Source: Salinisphaera sp002433465 | Lineage (GTDB): Bacteria; Pseudomonadota; Gammaproteobacteria; Nevskiales; Salinisphaeraceae | DNA length: 33,683 nucleotides | Direction of reading: 5' to 3' | Assembly: GCF_040361435.1 (NCBI RefSeq) | Contig: NZ_APNL01000026.1 | Span: forward strand, 1 to 33,683 | Part shown: positions 1-8,295 of the stretch, in pieces | How the letters are laid out: each line of letters opens with the position of its first letter | How positions within the stretch are numbered: position 1 is the first letter of the stretch | Program-made: the position numbers and the translations under genes | Notes under the pieces: model-generated | Told to the model about the DNA's origin: nothing | Database searches by the model: none | What the model saw: only the letters and a program-made list of their open reading frames with translations

Positions 1-18
1 GCTAATCTGCGATGAACC

Positions 19-50
19 AAAAAAAAGGCTCCCCATCTCTGGGAAGCCTT
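19..50 (-). terminator. Rho-independent terminator after tRNA-Arg
   Basis: Read on the minus strand, a 10-bp stem (AAGGCTTCCC with GGGGAGCCTT, one mismatch) closes a 6-nt loop and is followed by a run of eight T. It begins 8 nt past the encoded CCA of tRNA-Arg and ends the tRNA-Ser/tRNA-Arg transcript. Confidence 0.85.
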
Positions 51-57
51 CTTTGCA

Positions 58-134
58 TGGCGGGCCCGGGAAGATTCGAACTCCCGACCTTGCGGTTCGT
101 AGCCGCACGCTCTATCCAACTGAGCTACGGGCCC
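58..134 (-). tRNA. tRNA-Arg (anticodon ACG)
   Basis: A full cloverleaf can be drawn: acceptor GGGCCCG pairing with CGGGCCC, D arm GCTC/GAGC, anticodon stem TGCGG/CCGCA around loop CTACGAA (anticodon ACG), and a T arm with TTCGAAT. The discriminator is G and the CCA end is encoded (58-60). It reads CGN arginine codons through an inosine. It lies 14 bp after tRNA-Ser and is probably co-transcribed with it. Confidence 0.96.
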
Positions 135-148
135 TTGACTGGTTGTCA

Positions 149-241
149 TGGCGGAGAGGGAGGGATTCGAACCCTCGAAGGGGCTATAAACCCCTTACTC
201 CCTTAGCAGGGGAGCGCCTTCAGCCACTCGGCCACCTCTCC
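149..241 (-). tRNA. tRNA-Ser (anticodon GCT)
   Basis: A class II tRNA with a long variable arm. The acceptor is GGAGAGG/CCTCTCC, the anticodon loop is CTGCTAA (GCT, reading AGC/AGU), and the T loop is TTCGAAT. CCA is encoded at 149-151. A serine tRNA downstream of csrA is a conserved gammaproteobacterial arrangement. Confidence 0.96.
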
Positions 242-323
242 AAAAATCGTTGTCCTGCGAAACGCAATCGCCGTTCTGAAGCCGTTTGCGTCGACTGTTT
301 CGACAAACCGACTCACCGGAGTA

Positions 324-363
324 GCGGCCTTGCGAAAACGAACTCTCATTCGTTCAAGGCCGC
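324..363. other. Stable two-part hairpin between csrA and tRNA-Ser
   Basis: A perfect 9-bp outer stem (GCGGCCTTG with CAAGGCCGC) encloses a 6-bp inner stem (AACGAA with TTCGTT), separated by a 4-nt bulge. No long T-run follows on the minus strand. It could be a weak csrA terminator or an RNA-processing site; it overlaps the expected start of the tRNA promoter's transcript. The role is inference. Confidence 0.4.
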
Positions 364-365
364 GA

Positions 366-394
366 ATAATACCCGGCTAAGCCTTGCGGGTAAA
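366..394 (-). promoter_or_regulatory. Candidate promoter for tRNA-Ser/tRNA-Arg
   Basis: On the minus strand TTTACC (389-394) and TATTAT (366-371) are separated by exactly 17 bp, a fair sigma-70 match. Transcription would start near 359 and give a leader of roughly 118 nt before tRNA-Ser. Confidence 0.45.
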
Positions 395-408
395 CCCCTT
401 ATGCGACT

Positions 409-588
409 TCATTTGCGATCGATCGACGATTCGTCGTGCTCGCACGACTCGTCGACGCTTTCCACCCGTACGTCCCGCGGCGCTTCGACGGCGATACGCA
501 CGCGTTCGCCGTCGGTATCCAGCACCCTCACCTCGATTTCGTCGCCGATGTGCAGGCGCTCACCGGCGCGACGTTCGAAGATGAGCAC
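409..588 (-). CDS. csrA: CsrA-family RNA-binding regulator with altered RNA-contact residues
   Basis: A 59-residue protein starting at GTG, 9 nt after the lysC stop. It matches CsrA/RsmA along its beta core: LIxxRRxGE at 2-10, IGDE at 14-17, GERVRI at 27-32 and EAPRDV at 35-40. CsrA dimers bind GGA motifs in mRNA leaders and control translation. The position (alaS-lysC-csrA-tRNA-Ser) is canonical. The alignment has no gaps against E. coli CsrA, so the change at Arg44 is clear: the residue here is Ser44, followed by an acidic tail (DESCEHDESS). Leu4 and Thr5 are Phe and Glu, and His43 is Glu. Family membership is sure; normal RNA binding is doubtful. There is no good Shine-Dalgarno site, so translation may be coupled to lysC. 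No other in-frame start exists before an upstream stop. Confidence 0.85.
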   Translation of the reverse strand: MLIFERRAGERLHIGDEIEVRVLDTDGERVRIAVEAPRDVRVESVDESCEHDESSIDRK

Positions 589-597
589 GGGTGCGAT

Positions 598-1872
598 CTA
601 GCCCTGTTCCGCGCTCGGCGTGAGCTCGCTTTCGACCTTCTTCGGCTCTTCGTCGAGCTCGAACTCGTCGTGCAGCGCGCGCACGGCCAGTTCCAGGTAC
701 TTGGTTTCGATCACGATCGAAATCTTGATCTCGGTGGTCGAGATCATGCGCAGGTTGATGTTCTCGCTGGCCAGTGCCTTGAACATGCGCGCCGCGACGT
801 TGGCGTGCGAACGCATGCCTACACCTACCAGCGATACCTTGGCGATCCCGGCCTGGCCCGAGACTTCACGCGCGCCCAGATCCTTGGCGGCTTTCTCGAG
901 CAGCTCCTTGGCCGCGTCGAAATCGCGCGTATGCACGGTGAACGTGAAGTCGGTCAGGGTGTAGTCACTGGACGAATCGCCCGACACGTTCTGCAGGATC
1001 ATGTCGACTTCGATATTGGCTTCGCCGATCGGGCCGAGCAGCGCATAGGCAATGCCGGGCTTGTCGGGCACGCCGAGCACGGTGAGCTGGGCTTCATCCT
1101 TGGTAAAGGCGATGCCGGAGATGATCGGTTCTTCCACTTGTTTCTCCAATGTAATGAGCGTGCCGGGGCCGTCGTCGAAGGTGGACAGTACGCGCAGCGG
1201 CACGCCGTATTTACCGGCGAACTCGACCGCGCGGATCTGCAACACCTTGGAACCTAGGCTGGCCATTTCCAGCATTTCTTCGAACGTAATCTGCTCGAGA
1301 CGACGCGCGCCCGAGACCACGCGCGGATCGGTGGTATAGACCCCGTCCACGTCGGTGTAGATCTGGCATTCGTCGGCGCCAAGCGCGGCGGCGAGTGCGA
1401 CCGCCGTGGTATCCGATCCGCCGCGGCCGAGGGTCGAGATCTCGTTGGACTCGGTAATACCCTGGAAGCCGGCGACAACCGCCACATCGCCGTCGTCGAG
1501 CGCGCTGCGCAGGTTGTCCGGCTCGATCTTCTGGATACGTGCCTTGGAATGCGAATCGTCCGAGACGATCGGCACCTGCCAGCCGGTGAACGAACGCGCC
1601 GATACGCCGGTATGGCGCAACGCCATCGACAGCAGCGAAATGGTGACCTGCTCCCCGGTCGAGAGCAGCACATCCATTTCGCGCGGGATCGGACGGCCGT
1701 CGAGCTCTTCGGCCAGGCCCTGCAGGCGATCGGTTTCGCCGCCCATCGCCGACACCACGACCACGACCTGGTCGCCGTTGTCGCGATAGCCCTTGATCTT
1801 CTGGGCGATGCGCTTGATCTTGTCGACGCTGCCGACGGACGAGCCGCCATATTTCTGAACAATCAGTGCCAT
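598..1872 (-). CDS. lysC: Aspartate kinase
   Basis: A 424-residue aspartokinase, which phosphorylates L-aspartate as the first step towards lysine, threonine, methionine and diaminopimelate. The N-terminal kinase domain has the KYGGSS motif (residues 7-12), and an STLGRGGSDTTA segment typical of the active site follows. The C-terminal part (about 267-415) holds two ACT domains, which in this family bind the feedback inhibitors Lys and Thr. The length is close to the single-function Pseudomonas-type enzyme and there is no fused homoserine dehydrogenase. It starts at ATG with an AAGGA ribosome site upstream. It lies 63 bp after alaS and 9 bp before csrA, so one transcript is likely. Confidence 0.96.
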   Translation of the reverse strand: MALIVQKYGGSSVGSVDKIKRIAQKIKGYRDNGDQVVVVVSAMGGETDRLQGLAEELDGRPIPREMDVLLSTGEQVTISLLSMALRHTGVSARSFTGWQVPIVSDDSHSKARIQKIEPDNLRSALDDGDVAVVAGFQGITESNEISTLGRGGSDTTAVALAAALGADECQIYTDVDGVYTTDPRVVSGARRLEQITFEEMLEMASLGSKVLQIRAVEFAGKYGVPLRVLSTFDDGPGTLITLEKQVEEPIISGIAFTKDEAQLTVLGVPDKPGIAYALLGPIGEANIEVDMILQNVSGDSSSDYTLTDFTFTVHTRDFDAAKELLEKAAKDLGAREVSGQAGIAKVSLVGVGMRSHANVAARMFKALASENINLRMISTTEIKISIVIETKYLELAVRALHDEFELDEEPKKVESELTPSAEQG

Positions 1873-1935
1873 GGAATATCGTTTTCCTTGTCGGGCGCGG
1901 GGTCGCGCCGGTCTTGAATACTGATACGACTAAGC

Positions 1936-4551
1936 TTACCCGAGTCGCTGCTCGATCCAACCGTAAACGCTTTCCAGCGCTTCATCGAGCTTGCTGGCGT
2001 CGCTGCCGCCGGCCTGGGCCATATCCGGCCGGCCGCCGCCCTTGCCACCGACCTGTTCGGCAACGAAATTGACGAGATCACCGGCCGGCAGCGCCTTGCT
2101 CTGGCTCTTGGCCACGCCCGCGATGAGCGCAACCTTGCCGTCTGTGGCGGCACCGAGCACGATCACGCCGTGGTCGAGCTTGTTCTTGAGCGCGTCGACG
2201 GTATCGCGCAATACCTTGCGATCGGCGCCGTCCATGCGCCGGACCACCACCTGAGCACCGCCGATCTCGCGGGCCGCGTCGGCGAGATCGTCGCCCTGGC
2301 TGGCCGCCAGCTTCTGGTTGGCCTGGTCGAGCTGTTTTTCCAGCCCGGCCACGCGTTCGAGCATGCGATCGAGCTTGTCCTCGAGCTCGGCGGGCGCGGC
2401 CTTGAGCCGGGACGCCACGCGGATTTCGCGGGCCATGGTGTCCTGAACCCACTTGAGCGCATGCGCGCCGGTGACAGCTTCCAGGCGGCGCACGCCCGCG
2501 GCTACGCCGCGTTCTTCGGTGATCTTCACCAGACCGATCGCGCCGCTGGCCGGCACATGGGTGCCGCCGCAGAGCTCCACCGAATAGTCGCCAAAGCGCA
2601 CCACGCGCACTTCGTCGCCGTATTTCTCGCCGAAGAAGGCCAGCGCGCCCTCGGCGATGGCCTCGTCGTAGCTGCGGGTATAGAACTGGCCCTGGATGTT
2701 CTCGCGTACGCGGGCATTCACCTGGGCTTCGATATCGGCCAGGGCTTCCGGAGTGACCGACTCGAAATGGGCGAAGTCGAAACGCAGCCGGTCGGGCGCG
2801 ACCATGGAACCCTTCTGGCGCACATGCGTACCGAGGCTTTCACGCAACGCCGCATGCAACAGATGGGTGGCAGTGTGGTTGAGCTCGATATCCTGGCGGC
2901 GAGCCGTATCGACTTGGGCATCCACGGTCATGCCGGCGGCGAATTCGCCGGATTCGACCCGGCCGAAGTGCAGGAACACGCCGTTTTGTTTCTGAGTGTC
3001 CGTTACCACGAAGCGAGCGCCGTCGGCGTCGATGACGCCGTGATCGCCCAGCTGACCACCGGATTCGCCGTAGAACGGGGTGCGATCGAGCACGAGTACG
3101 CCCTCGGCGCCCGCCGCCAGCCGGTCCACCGGCTGTTCGTTCTGTACGAGGCTGATCAGCTGTGCACGGCCGCGGGTTTCGGTGTAGCCAATAAACTCGG
3201 TGGGCGACTGCACGTCGATCTTGGCGTGGTAGTCGGCACCGAACTGGCTGGCCGCACGCGCGCGCTCGCGCTGGGCCGACATTTCGGCATCGAAGCCGCG
3301 CGTATCCAGGGTCAGACCGCGCTCGCGGGCCACGTCGTTGGTGAGATCGACCGGAAACCCGTAGGTGTCGTAGAGCTTGAACACCGTCTCGCCCGGAATT
3401 TCGGTACCACTCATGGCACCGATCGCATCCTCGAGGATCCGCAGGCCCTGAGCGAGCGTGAGTGCGAAGCGCTGTTCTTCCTGCTCGACCACGCGCTCGA
3501 TCTGGGCCTTCGAATCAGCCAGCTCGGGAAAGGCCTCGCCCATGAGTTCGACCAGCGGGCCGACCAGCCTGTAGAAGAAGGTGCCGGTCGCGCCCAGCTT
3601 GTGGCCGTGGCGGATCGCGCGCCGCATGATCCGGCGCAGCACGTAGCCGCGGCCTTCGTTCGACGGCATTACCCCGTCGGTAATCAGGAACGCGGTCGCA
3701 CGGATATGATCGGCCACCACCTTGAGCGACGACTGATGCGCCGGCTCGGCCGTGGCGGCGTCCATCCCCACCGCGTCCGCCGCTGCCTTGATCAGCGTCT
3801 GGAAGACGTCGATGCCGTAGTTGTCGTGGGTGCCCTGCATGACCGCAGCGATACGCTCCAGGCCCATGCCGGTATCGATCGACGGGCTGGGCAGATCGAC
3901 CATGGTGCCGTCGGGCTGGCGGTCGTACTGCATGAACACCAGATTCCAGATCTCCACGAAGCGGTCGCCGTCCTCTTCCGGCGTACCGGGCGGTCCACCG
4001 GCGATATGCTCGCCGTGGTCGTAGAAGATTTCCGAGCACGGGCCGCAGGGGCCCGTATCACCCATCTGCCAGAAGTTGTCCTTGGCGCCGATGCGCGAGA
4101 ACGTGGACTCGGACACGCCGATTTCGTCGAGCCAGATACGCGCGGCTTCTTCGTCTTCCTCGTAGACCGTGACCCAGAGTTTTTCCTTGGGCAGGCCGAG
4201 TTCGCCGGTGAGAAATTCCCAGGCGAAATGAATGGCCTCGCGCTTGAAATAATCGCCGAAGCTGAAGTTGCCCAGCATTTCGAAGAAGGTGTGATGGCGC
4301 GCGGTATAGCCGACGTTTTCCAGGTCGTTGTGCTTGCCGCCGGCGCGCACACAGCGCTGCGACGACACGGCACGACTGTAGTCGCGCTTGTCGCGGCCCA
4401 GAAACACGTCCTTGAACGGCACCATGCCGGCGTTCGTAAACAGCAGGGTCGGATCGGAGGCCGGTACCAGGCTGCTCGAGGCGACGAATCGATGCTTGTG
4501 CCGTTCGAAATATTCGACGAAACGCGCACGCAACGCGTTGGTGGACATCAT
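1936..4551 (-). CDS. alaS: Alanine-tRNA ligase
   Basis: A full-length 871-residue alanyl-tRNA synthetase (E. coli: 876). The order is class II catalytic domain with a VPASDPTLLFTNAGM segment near the N-terminus, tRNA-recognition domain, editing domain with zinc ligands in NHTATHLLH and CGGTHV, and a C-terminal DHHA1-type C-Ala domain with GGKGGGRPDMAQAGG. The editing domain removes Ser and Gly mischarged on tRNA-Ala. Two ATG codons are adjacent; the first lies 9 nt after AGAGG and was chosen. It heads the alaS-lysC-csrA series. A possible -10 (TAAACT) lies about 60 bp upstream, but no matching -35 was found. Confidence 0.97.
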   Translation of the reverse strand: MMSTNALRARFVEYFERHKHRFVASSSLVPASDPTLLFTNAGMVPFKDVFLGRDKRDYSRAVSSQRCVRAGGKHNDLENVGYTARHHTFFEMLGNFSFGDYFKREAIHFAWEFLTGELGLPKEKLWVTVYEEDEEAARIWLDEIGVSESTFSRIGAKDNFWQMGDTGPCGPCSEIFYDHGEHIAGGPPGTPEEDGDRFVEIWNLVFMQYDRQPDGTMVDLPSPSIDTGMGLERIAAVMQGTHDNYGIDVFQTLIKAAADAVGMDAATAEPAHQSSLKVVADHIRATAFLITDGVMPSNEGRGYVLRRIMRRAIRHGHKLGATGTFFYRLVGPLVELMGEAFPELADSKAQIERVVEQEEQRFALTLAQGLRILEDAIGAMSGTEIPGETVFKLYDTYGFPVDLTNDVARERGLTLDTRGFDAEMSAQRERARAASQFGADYHAKIDVQSPTEFIGYTETRGRAQLISLVQNEQPVDRLAAGAEGVLVLDRTPFYGESGGQLGDHGVIDADGARFVVTDTQKQNGVFLHFGRVESGEFAAGMTVDAQVDTARRQDIELNHTATHLLHAALRESLGTHVRQKGSMVAPDRLRFDFAHFESVTPEALADIEAQVNARVRENIQGQFYTRSYDEAIAEGALAFFGEKYGDEVRVVRFGDYSVELCGGTHVPASGAIGLVKITEERGVAAGVRRLEAVTGAHALKWVQDTMAREIRVASRLKAAPAELEDKLDRMLERVAGLEKQLDQANQKLAASQGDDLADAAREIGGAQVVVRRMDGADRKVLRDTVDALKNKLDHGVIVLGAATDGKVALIAGVAKSQSKALPAGDLVNFVAEQVGGKGGGRPDMAQAGGSDASKLDEALESVYGWIEQRLG

Positions 4552-4644
4552 GGGCAGGCGCCTCTTACAAATTCAGCTGGGAGCAAATAGCGCGCTAGTT
4601 TAGCAGAGCCTTTTGGCTGGCCCTACCGGCGCCGGCGTAGTCGA

Positions 4645-4941
4645 TCACCGTAGCGCGCGAACGCTATCGACCTTGTCCTGATTGCTCTGCACACGATCGC
4701 TGCGGCTGCCCAGCTTGATGGTGGTGAACACGCGCGGCGCGCCGAGCTCGTGAATGGTCTGATGACATTGCTTGAACGCCGCGAACACGTCGTCCCACTC
4801 GCCTTCCACGTTGGTGCCATAGGCATGCACCACGGGATTGAGCCCCGCCTTTTCAAGAATCGGCTGACAGGCCGCGATATAGCGCGATACCGACACGCCC
4901 GCACCCATGGGAATAACGCAGATTTCGGCGGTGATGTTCAT
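4645..4941 (-). CDS. MTH1187-family thiamine-binding protein
   Basis: A 98-residue protein of the UPF0045/MTH1187 (DUF77) family, recognised from its start (MNITAEICVIPMGAGVSVS), the NPVVHAYGTNVEGEWDDVF segment and the end (RVFTTIKLGSRSDR). These are small ferredoxin-like proteins that form tetramers; family members bind thiamine-like ligands, but the physiological role is poorly known. It stands 93 bp upstream of alaS on the same strand, without thiamine genes nearby. The function beyond ligand binding is not stated by context. Confidence 0.85.
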   Translation of the reverse strand: MNITAEICVIPMGAGVSVSRYIAACQPILEKAGLNPVVHAYGTNVEGEWDDVFAAFKQCHQTIHELGAPRVFTTIKLGSRSDRVQSNQDKVDSVRALR

Positions 4942-5328
4942 GAGTCATTCCTTTGCGGCTTGGGCTGACAAGTCATTATCTTGGCCGTGTATGAAACGTA
5001 GTCGGCGATACTCAAGCAAGCAGTTTGTCCGCACATGAACGCCAAGACACGCGAATAACCCGAAGCACAAACTGCGCGAGGCTGCGTGGCTTGCTGTTCG
5101 CGTTGCCTGCTCAACGGTCTACATGAGCAGGCCCTGGTTCGTGGTGCTACTGAGCAAGCATTCTCGGAACGCGCGCGACCGAACGCAGACGAGGCCAACG
5201 GCCGGTCGCTGGCAACGCGCCTGATCTGCTGTCCACGCCGCACGCTGACCTTCGTACGCATCAAGCGTTACTTTGCACCGACAGGCGGGCCCACGCGACG
5301 TCCGGGCCGGGCGCCAACGTTCGTTCTC
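4942..5328. other. 387-bp intergenic region without a supported gene
   Basis: It lies between the recX stop and the thiamine-binding gene. A 108-codon open frame on the minus strand crosses it, but its protein is rich in Arg/Cys/Ser with no family look, so it is not called. The only clear structure is the hairpin at 5105-5132. No convincing promoter or T-tailed terminator was found by eye. Confidence 0.6.
5105..5132. other. Perfect 9-bp hairpin downstream of recX
   Basis: GCCTGCTCA pairs with TGAGCAGGC around a 10-nt loop. There is no T-run on either strand. It is 200 bp past the recX stop, so it may be a processing or factor-dependent termination site for the pncC-thpR-recA-recX transcript; this is inference. 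Confidence 0.4.
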
Positions 5329-5808
5329 TCAGTCGTCGAAGGCGGCGTTGAGCATGTCCATATCGAAACCACGGCGCTGCAGAAAACGCATCTGCTTGGC
5401 CTTGGCGGGGAAATCCTCGGGCTGTGCCGCGCCGAAACGTTTGGCGCGCACCTCTTCGGCGAGCGCGTTCCAGTCGGTTTCGCTGTCGGCGAGGGCGCGT
5501 TCGATCTCGGCCTCGTCGATGCGCACCGCTGCCAGCTCCGCGCGAATGCGCACCGGCCCGATACCGCGGGAGGCGCGCGACGACACCATGGCATCGGCAT
5601 AACGGGCGGCCGACAGCAGCCCGTCGTCGACCAGTTCGTCGAGTACCTCGGCCACCTGTTCGCGGTCGTGATCGCGTTTGGCCAGCTTCTGCGAGAGCTC
5701 GGCCGGCGCATGCTCGCGGCGCGCGAGCATGTCCATGGCCCGTTTGCGAATGGCGATGCGCTCGGCCGCCGGGTCGAGCGGTTGATCGTCGTTCTGCGCC
5801 TGCGTCAT
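5329..5808 (-). CDS. recX: Regulatory protein RecX
   Basis: A 159-residue RecX, which binds RecA filaments and inhibits recombinase and coprotease activity. The family pattern of three-helix repeats is visible: ALDMLARREHAPAEL-like start (RAMDMLARREHAPAEL), LVDDGLLSAARYADAMVSSRASRGIGP in the middle, and MRFLQRRGFDMDML at the C-terminus. The length is normal. It follows recA by 30 bp on the same strand, so read-through from recA is expected, as in E. coli. No strong ribosome site precedes its ATG. Confidence 0.93.
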   Translation of the reverse strand: MTQAQNDDQPLDPAAERIAIRKRAMDMLARREHAPAELSQKLAKRDHDREQVAEVLDELVDDGLLSAARYADAMVSSRASRGIGPVRIRAELAAVRIDEAEIERALADSETDWNALAEEVRAKRFGAAQPEDFPAKAKQMRFLQRRGFDMDMLNAAFDD

Positions 5809-5838
5809 CGCTTGCTTTACAGCGCCCGATCGATGCGC

Positions 5839-6930
5839 CTAGCTGTTCTTGCCGCCCTGTGCGGAGCCGAGCAAATCGTCCGCGGCCTCGCCTTCGCCTT
5901 GCTCGGCGGCTGCCTCGGCCTTCTCGTCCTTTTTCTTGCGTTTGGGCGCAAGCAGCTTCTCACGCAGCGCGGTTTCAAGCTGCTGGGCGATTTCGGGGTT
6001 TTCCTTGAGGAAGTTACGGGCGTTGTCCTTGCCCTGGCCGACGCGATCGCCGTTATAGGAATACCAGGAGCCGGCTTTTTCGATGAGGTTGTTGGCCACG
6101 CCCAAATCGATGATCTCGCCTTCGCGCGAGCTGCCCTCGCCGTAGAGGATCTCGAACTCGGCCTTGCGGAACGGCGGTGCCATCTTGTTCTTGACCACCT
6201 TCACCCGGGTTTCGTTGCCGATGACCTCGTCGCCCTTCTTGATCGCGCCGATACGACGGATATCCAGGCGTACCGAAGCATAGAATTTCAGAGCGTTACC
6301 GCCCGTGGTGGTTTCGGGGCTGCCGAACATCACGCCGATCTTCATACGGATCTGGTTGATGAACATCACCGTGGTGCCGGTGCGCTTGATGTTGGCGGTG
6401 AGCTTGCGCAGCGCTTGGCTCATCAGGCGCGCCTGCAGGCCAACGTGCGAATCGCCCATCTCGCCTTCGATTTCGGCCTTCGGGGTGAGTGCGGCCACCG
6501 AGTCGACAACAACGATATCGACCGCTGCCGAACGCACCAGCATGTCCGCGATTTCGAGCGCCTGTTCGCCGGTATCCGGCTGGCTGATGAGCAGATTTTC
6601 GATATCCACGCCGAGCGCTTCGGCATAGGTCGGGTCCAGCGCGTGCTCGGCGTCGATGAATGCCGCGGTGCCGCCGCCCTTCTGGCATTCGGCGATGGCC
6701 TGAAGCGTGAGCGTGGTCTTGCCCGACGACTCGGGACCATAGATTTCCACGACGCGACCGCGCGGATAGCCGCCGATGCCCAGGGCGATATCGAGCGTGA
6801 GCGACCCGCTGGAAATGGACGGAATATTGCTCGTGTCCTGGTCGCCCATGCGCATGACCGAGCCCTTGCCGAACTGACGCTCGATCTGGCTCAGGGCAGC
6901 CGCCAGTGCTTTCTTACGATCTTCGTCCAT
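5839..6930 (-). CDS. recA: Recombinase RecA
   Basis: A 363-residue RecA. It forms filaments on single-stranded DNA for strand exchange and stimulates LexA self-cleavage. Walker A is GPESSGKT (65-72); MAW-type motifs, the DNA-binding loop region around INQIRMKIGVMFGSPETTTGG, and the lysine-rich then acidic C-terminal tail are present. The 84 bp upstream contain no CTGT-N8-ACAG palindrome, which is unusual for recA in this class. thpR and pncC stand directly upstream on the same strand, so transcription from the pncC promoter is possible. Confidence 0.98.
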   Translation of the reverse strand: MDEDRKKALAAALSQIERQFGKGSVMRMGDQDTSNIPSISSGSLTLDIALGIGGYPRGRVVEIYGPESSGKTTLTLQAIAECQKGGGTAAFIDAEHALDPTYAEALGVDIENLLISQPDTGEQALEIADMLVRSAAVDIVVVDSVAALTPKAEIEGEMGDSHVGLQARLMSQALRKLTANIKRTGTTVMFINQIRMKIGVMFGSPETTTGGNALKFYASVRLDIRRIGAIKKGDEVIGNETRVKVVKNKMAPPFRKAEFEILYGEGSSREGEIIDLGVANNLIEKAGSWYSYNGDRVGQGKDNARNFLKENPEIAQQLETALREKLLAPKRKKKDEKAEAAAEQGEGEAADDLLGSAQGGKNS

Positions 6931-7014
6931 AGTTGTCGTCGCTTTGTCGTTCGTGGATACGGTCGCCGCGCCGGCCGTGGCGAGGCGGTCATGACACGCT
7001 ACGCGGCCATTATT

Positions 7015-7560
7015 TCACAATGCCGGGCGCCCTCGTTCAAGCGGCCAGCGGCCCAGTTCCCGATAGGCCCCGGGCTGCCCGCCGTCGCCGCTTGCGAGCA
7101 GCGAAAAATGGGTAACCGGCCATGCGATCGGTTCAACTCGTGCCGTGGCTACGCAGCCAATGCCGCGTCTGACGCTGACATGCGGGCGAAACCGATAGTT
7201 ATCAATGCCGCCAATTGTATTTTTATCCAGCGTCGCCGCCAAGTCCAACAGCGTCCGTGGCGGTCTGGAGGGCCCGAGCCAGGCAATCTGCGGGCCTTGG
7301 AAGCCGCTCAACCGATCGAGCACGAGCGTAAACGCCGGCAGGTCGATCGTCTCGGCCACGCTGCAAAGGCGGGCCTGTATCGCCGACTCGACGGCGCCGA
7401 GAAAAACGAGCGTGAGGTGTAAACGCGACGATTCGATACGCCGGCCGACGAGCCCGAGCCGATCCGCCGCATTGGCGATACGCGCTGCAACGCCAGGCGG
7501 CGGCATGAGCGCGAAGAACAACCGCTGGCTGTCGCGCGGTGGGTCAGCCGCGGCTGTCAT
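7015..7560 (-). CDS. thpR: RNA 2',3'-cyclic phosphodiesterase (2H family)
   Basis: A 181-residue member of the LigT/ThpR branch of the 2H phosphoesterases. Two catalytic HxT/S motifs are visible: HLTL (about residue 48) and HVSV (about 131). The FFALMPP start is typical. The enzyme opens 2',3'-cyclic phosphate ends of RNA in vitro; the cellular role is unclear. It lies 21 bp after pncC and 84 bp before recA. An alternative start at the later ATG would cut into the first beta strand, so the first was kept. Confidence 0.9.
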   Translation of the reverse strand: MTAAADPPRDSQRLFFALMPPPGVAARIANAADRLGLVGRRIESSRLHLTLVFLGAVESAIQARLCSVAETIDLPAFTLVLDRLSGFQGPQIAWLGPSRPPRTLLDLAATLDKNTIGGIDNYRFRPHVSVRRGIGCVATARVEPIAWPVTHFSLLASGDGGQPGAYRELGRWPLERGRPAL

Positions 7561-7581
7561 CGACCGCGGCGGTGTCTGTAC

Positions 7582-8091
7582 TCAGCCCGCGTCGACACGC
7601 TCGCGCAGCCCCACCAGCGCGGCAACCACGCTCTGGCTGCGGACCTCGTCACGCGCACCTTCGAACTGATAGCGCACCACTTCGGGCGGCCGGCTTCTCG
7701 CGACCCAGCCGATATAGACCGTGCCCACCGGCTTGTCTTCGCTGCCGCCGCCGGGCCCCGCGACCCCGGATACGGCGATCGCCCAGTCGGCCGGGCTATG
7801 TGCGAGCGTGCCGTCGAGCATGGCCGCCACCACCGGTTCGCTGACCGCGCCGTGGCGCTCGATGAGTTCACTGGCCACACCGAGGCTGTCCTGCTTCGCT
7901 TCATTCGAGTAGGTCACGAAACCACGCTCGAACCATGCCGAGCTGCCGGCCCGGTCGGTACAGGCGGCCGCAATCATGCCGCCGGTGCAGGACTCGGCGG
8001 TGGCCAGGGTTTGCCCGCGGCCGGTCATCAGCGTGGCCAGCTGATCGACGAGCGAGGCAATCGAAGTCTGGGCGTCGTAAGGTACCGTCAT
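7582..8091 (-). CDS. pncC: Nicotinamide-nucleotide amidohydrolase (CinA C-terminal type)
   Basis: A 169-residue stand-alone CinA C-terminal domain that deamidates NMN to nicotinate mononucleotide in NAD salvage. Diagnostic segments are TLATAESCTGGMIAA, AVSGVAGPGGG and KPVGTVYIGW. The open frame continues upstream antisense to mutS for over 500 codons, but homology starts only at this ATG. A -10-like CATAAT sits 6 nt before the ATG and no Shine-Dalgarno site is visible, so the mRNA may be leaderless. A cinA/pncC-recA neighbourhood is common in bacteria. Confidence 0.93.
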   Translation of the reverse strand: MTVPYDAQTSIASLVDQLATLMTGRGQTLATAESCTGGMIAAACTDRAGSSAWFERGFVTYSNEAKQDSLGVASELIERHGAVSEPVVAAMLDGTLAHSPADWAIAVSGVAGPGGGSEDKPVGTVYIGWVARSRPPEVVRYQFEGARDEVRSQSVVAALVGLRERVDAG

Positions 8092-8097
8092 GGCTGC

Positions 8098-8103
8098 ATT
8101 ATG
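8098..8103 (-). promoter_or_regulatory. Candidate -10 element of pncC
   Basis: CATAAT on the minus strand ends 6 nt before the ATG at 8091, which places the start of transcription at or next to the start codon. No good -35 (CGCAAA at 17-bp spacing) is present. hemA has the same 6-nt geometry. Confidence 0.35.
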
Positions 8104-8231
8104 CCTAAGACATCTCGCGATTTGCGGACTGTTGCGCGTAACGACTGATAATCGCGGTGCCGGCCGAGCGCCCGATTCGACACGCCCAGCCTGCGGCGCC
8201 ACCCGGTTCTGCGTATTCCCCGGCGTACGTC

Positions 8232-8237
8232 TACAAT
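8232..8237 (+). promoter_or_regulatory. Candidate -10 element of mutS
   Basis: TACAAT lies 58 bp before the mutS start. The hexamer at 17-bp spacing (CTGCGT) is a poor -35, so only the -10 is supported. Confidence 0.35.
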
Positions 8238-8295
8238 TGCGCGCTGTGGCCTGCCGGGCCGCGCCCCTCGTTCGTTTACCGACACAGACTGCTTC

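Noticed and set aside
53..601. Plus-strand frames across the two tRNAs and csrA
   Set aside because: They run through tRNA genes and the antisense of csrA; the peptides are tRNA translations.
2170..4590. 806-codon open frame antisense to alaS
   Set aside because: Its His/Gly/Val-rich sequence has no family features, while the opposite strand encodes complete AlaS.
4938..5264. 108-codon minus-strand frame overlapping the thiamine-binding gene start by 4 bp
   Set aside because: The ATGA overlap looks attractive, but the product is Arg/Cys/Ser-rich with no homology pattern and no ribosome site.
5086..7422. 778-codon open frame antisense to recX, recA and thpR
   Set aside because: It covers three well-supported genes on the other strand and shows no protein motif.
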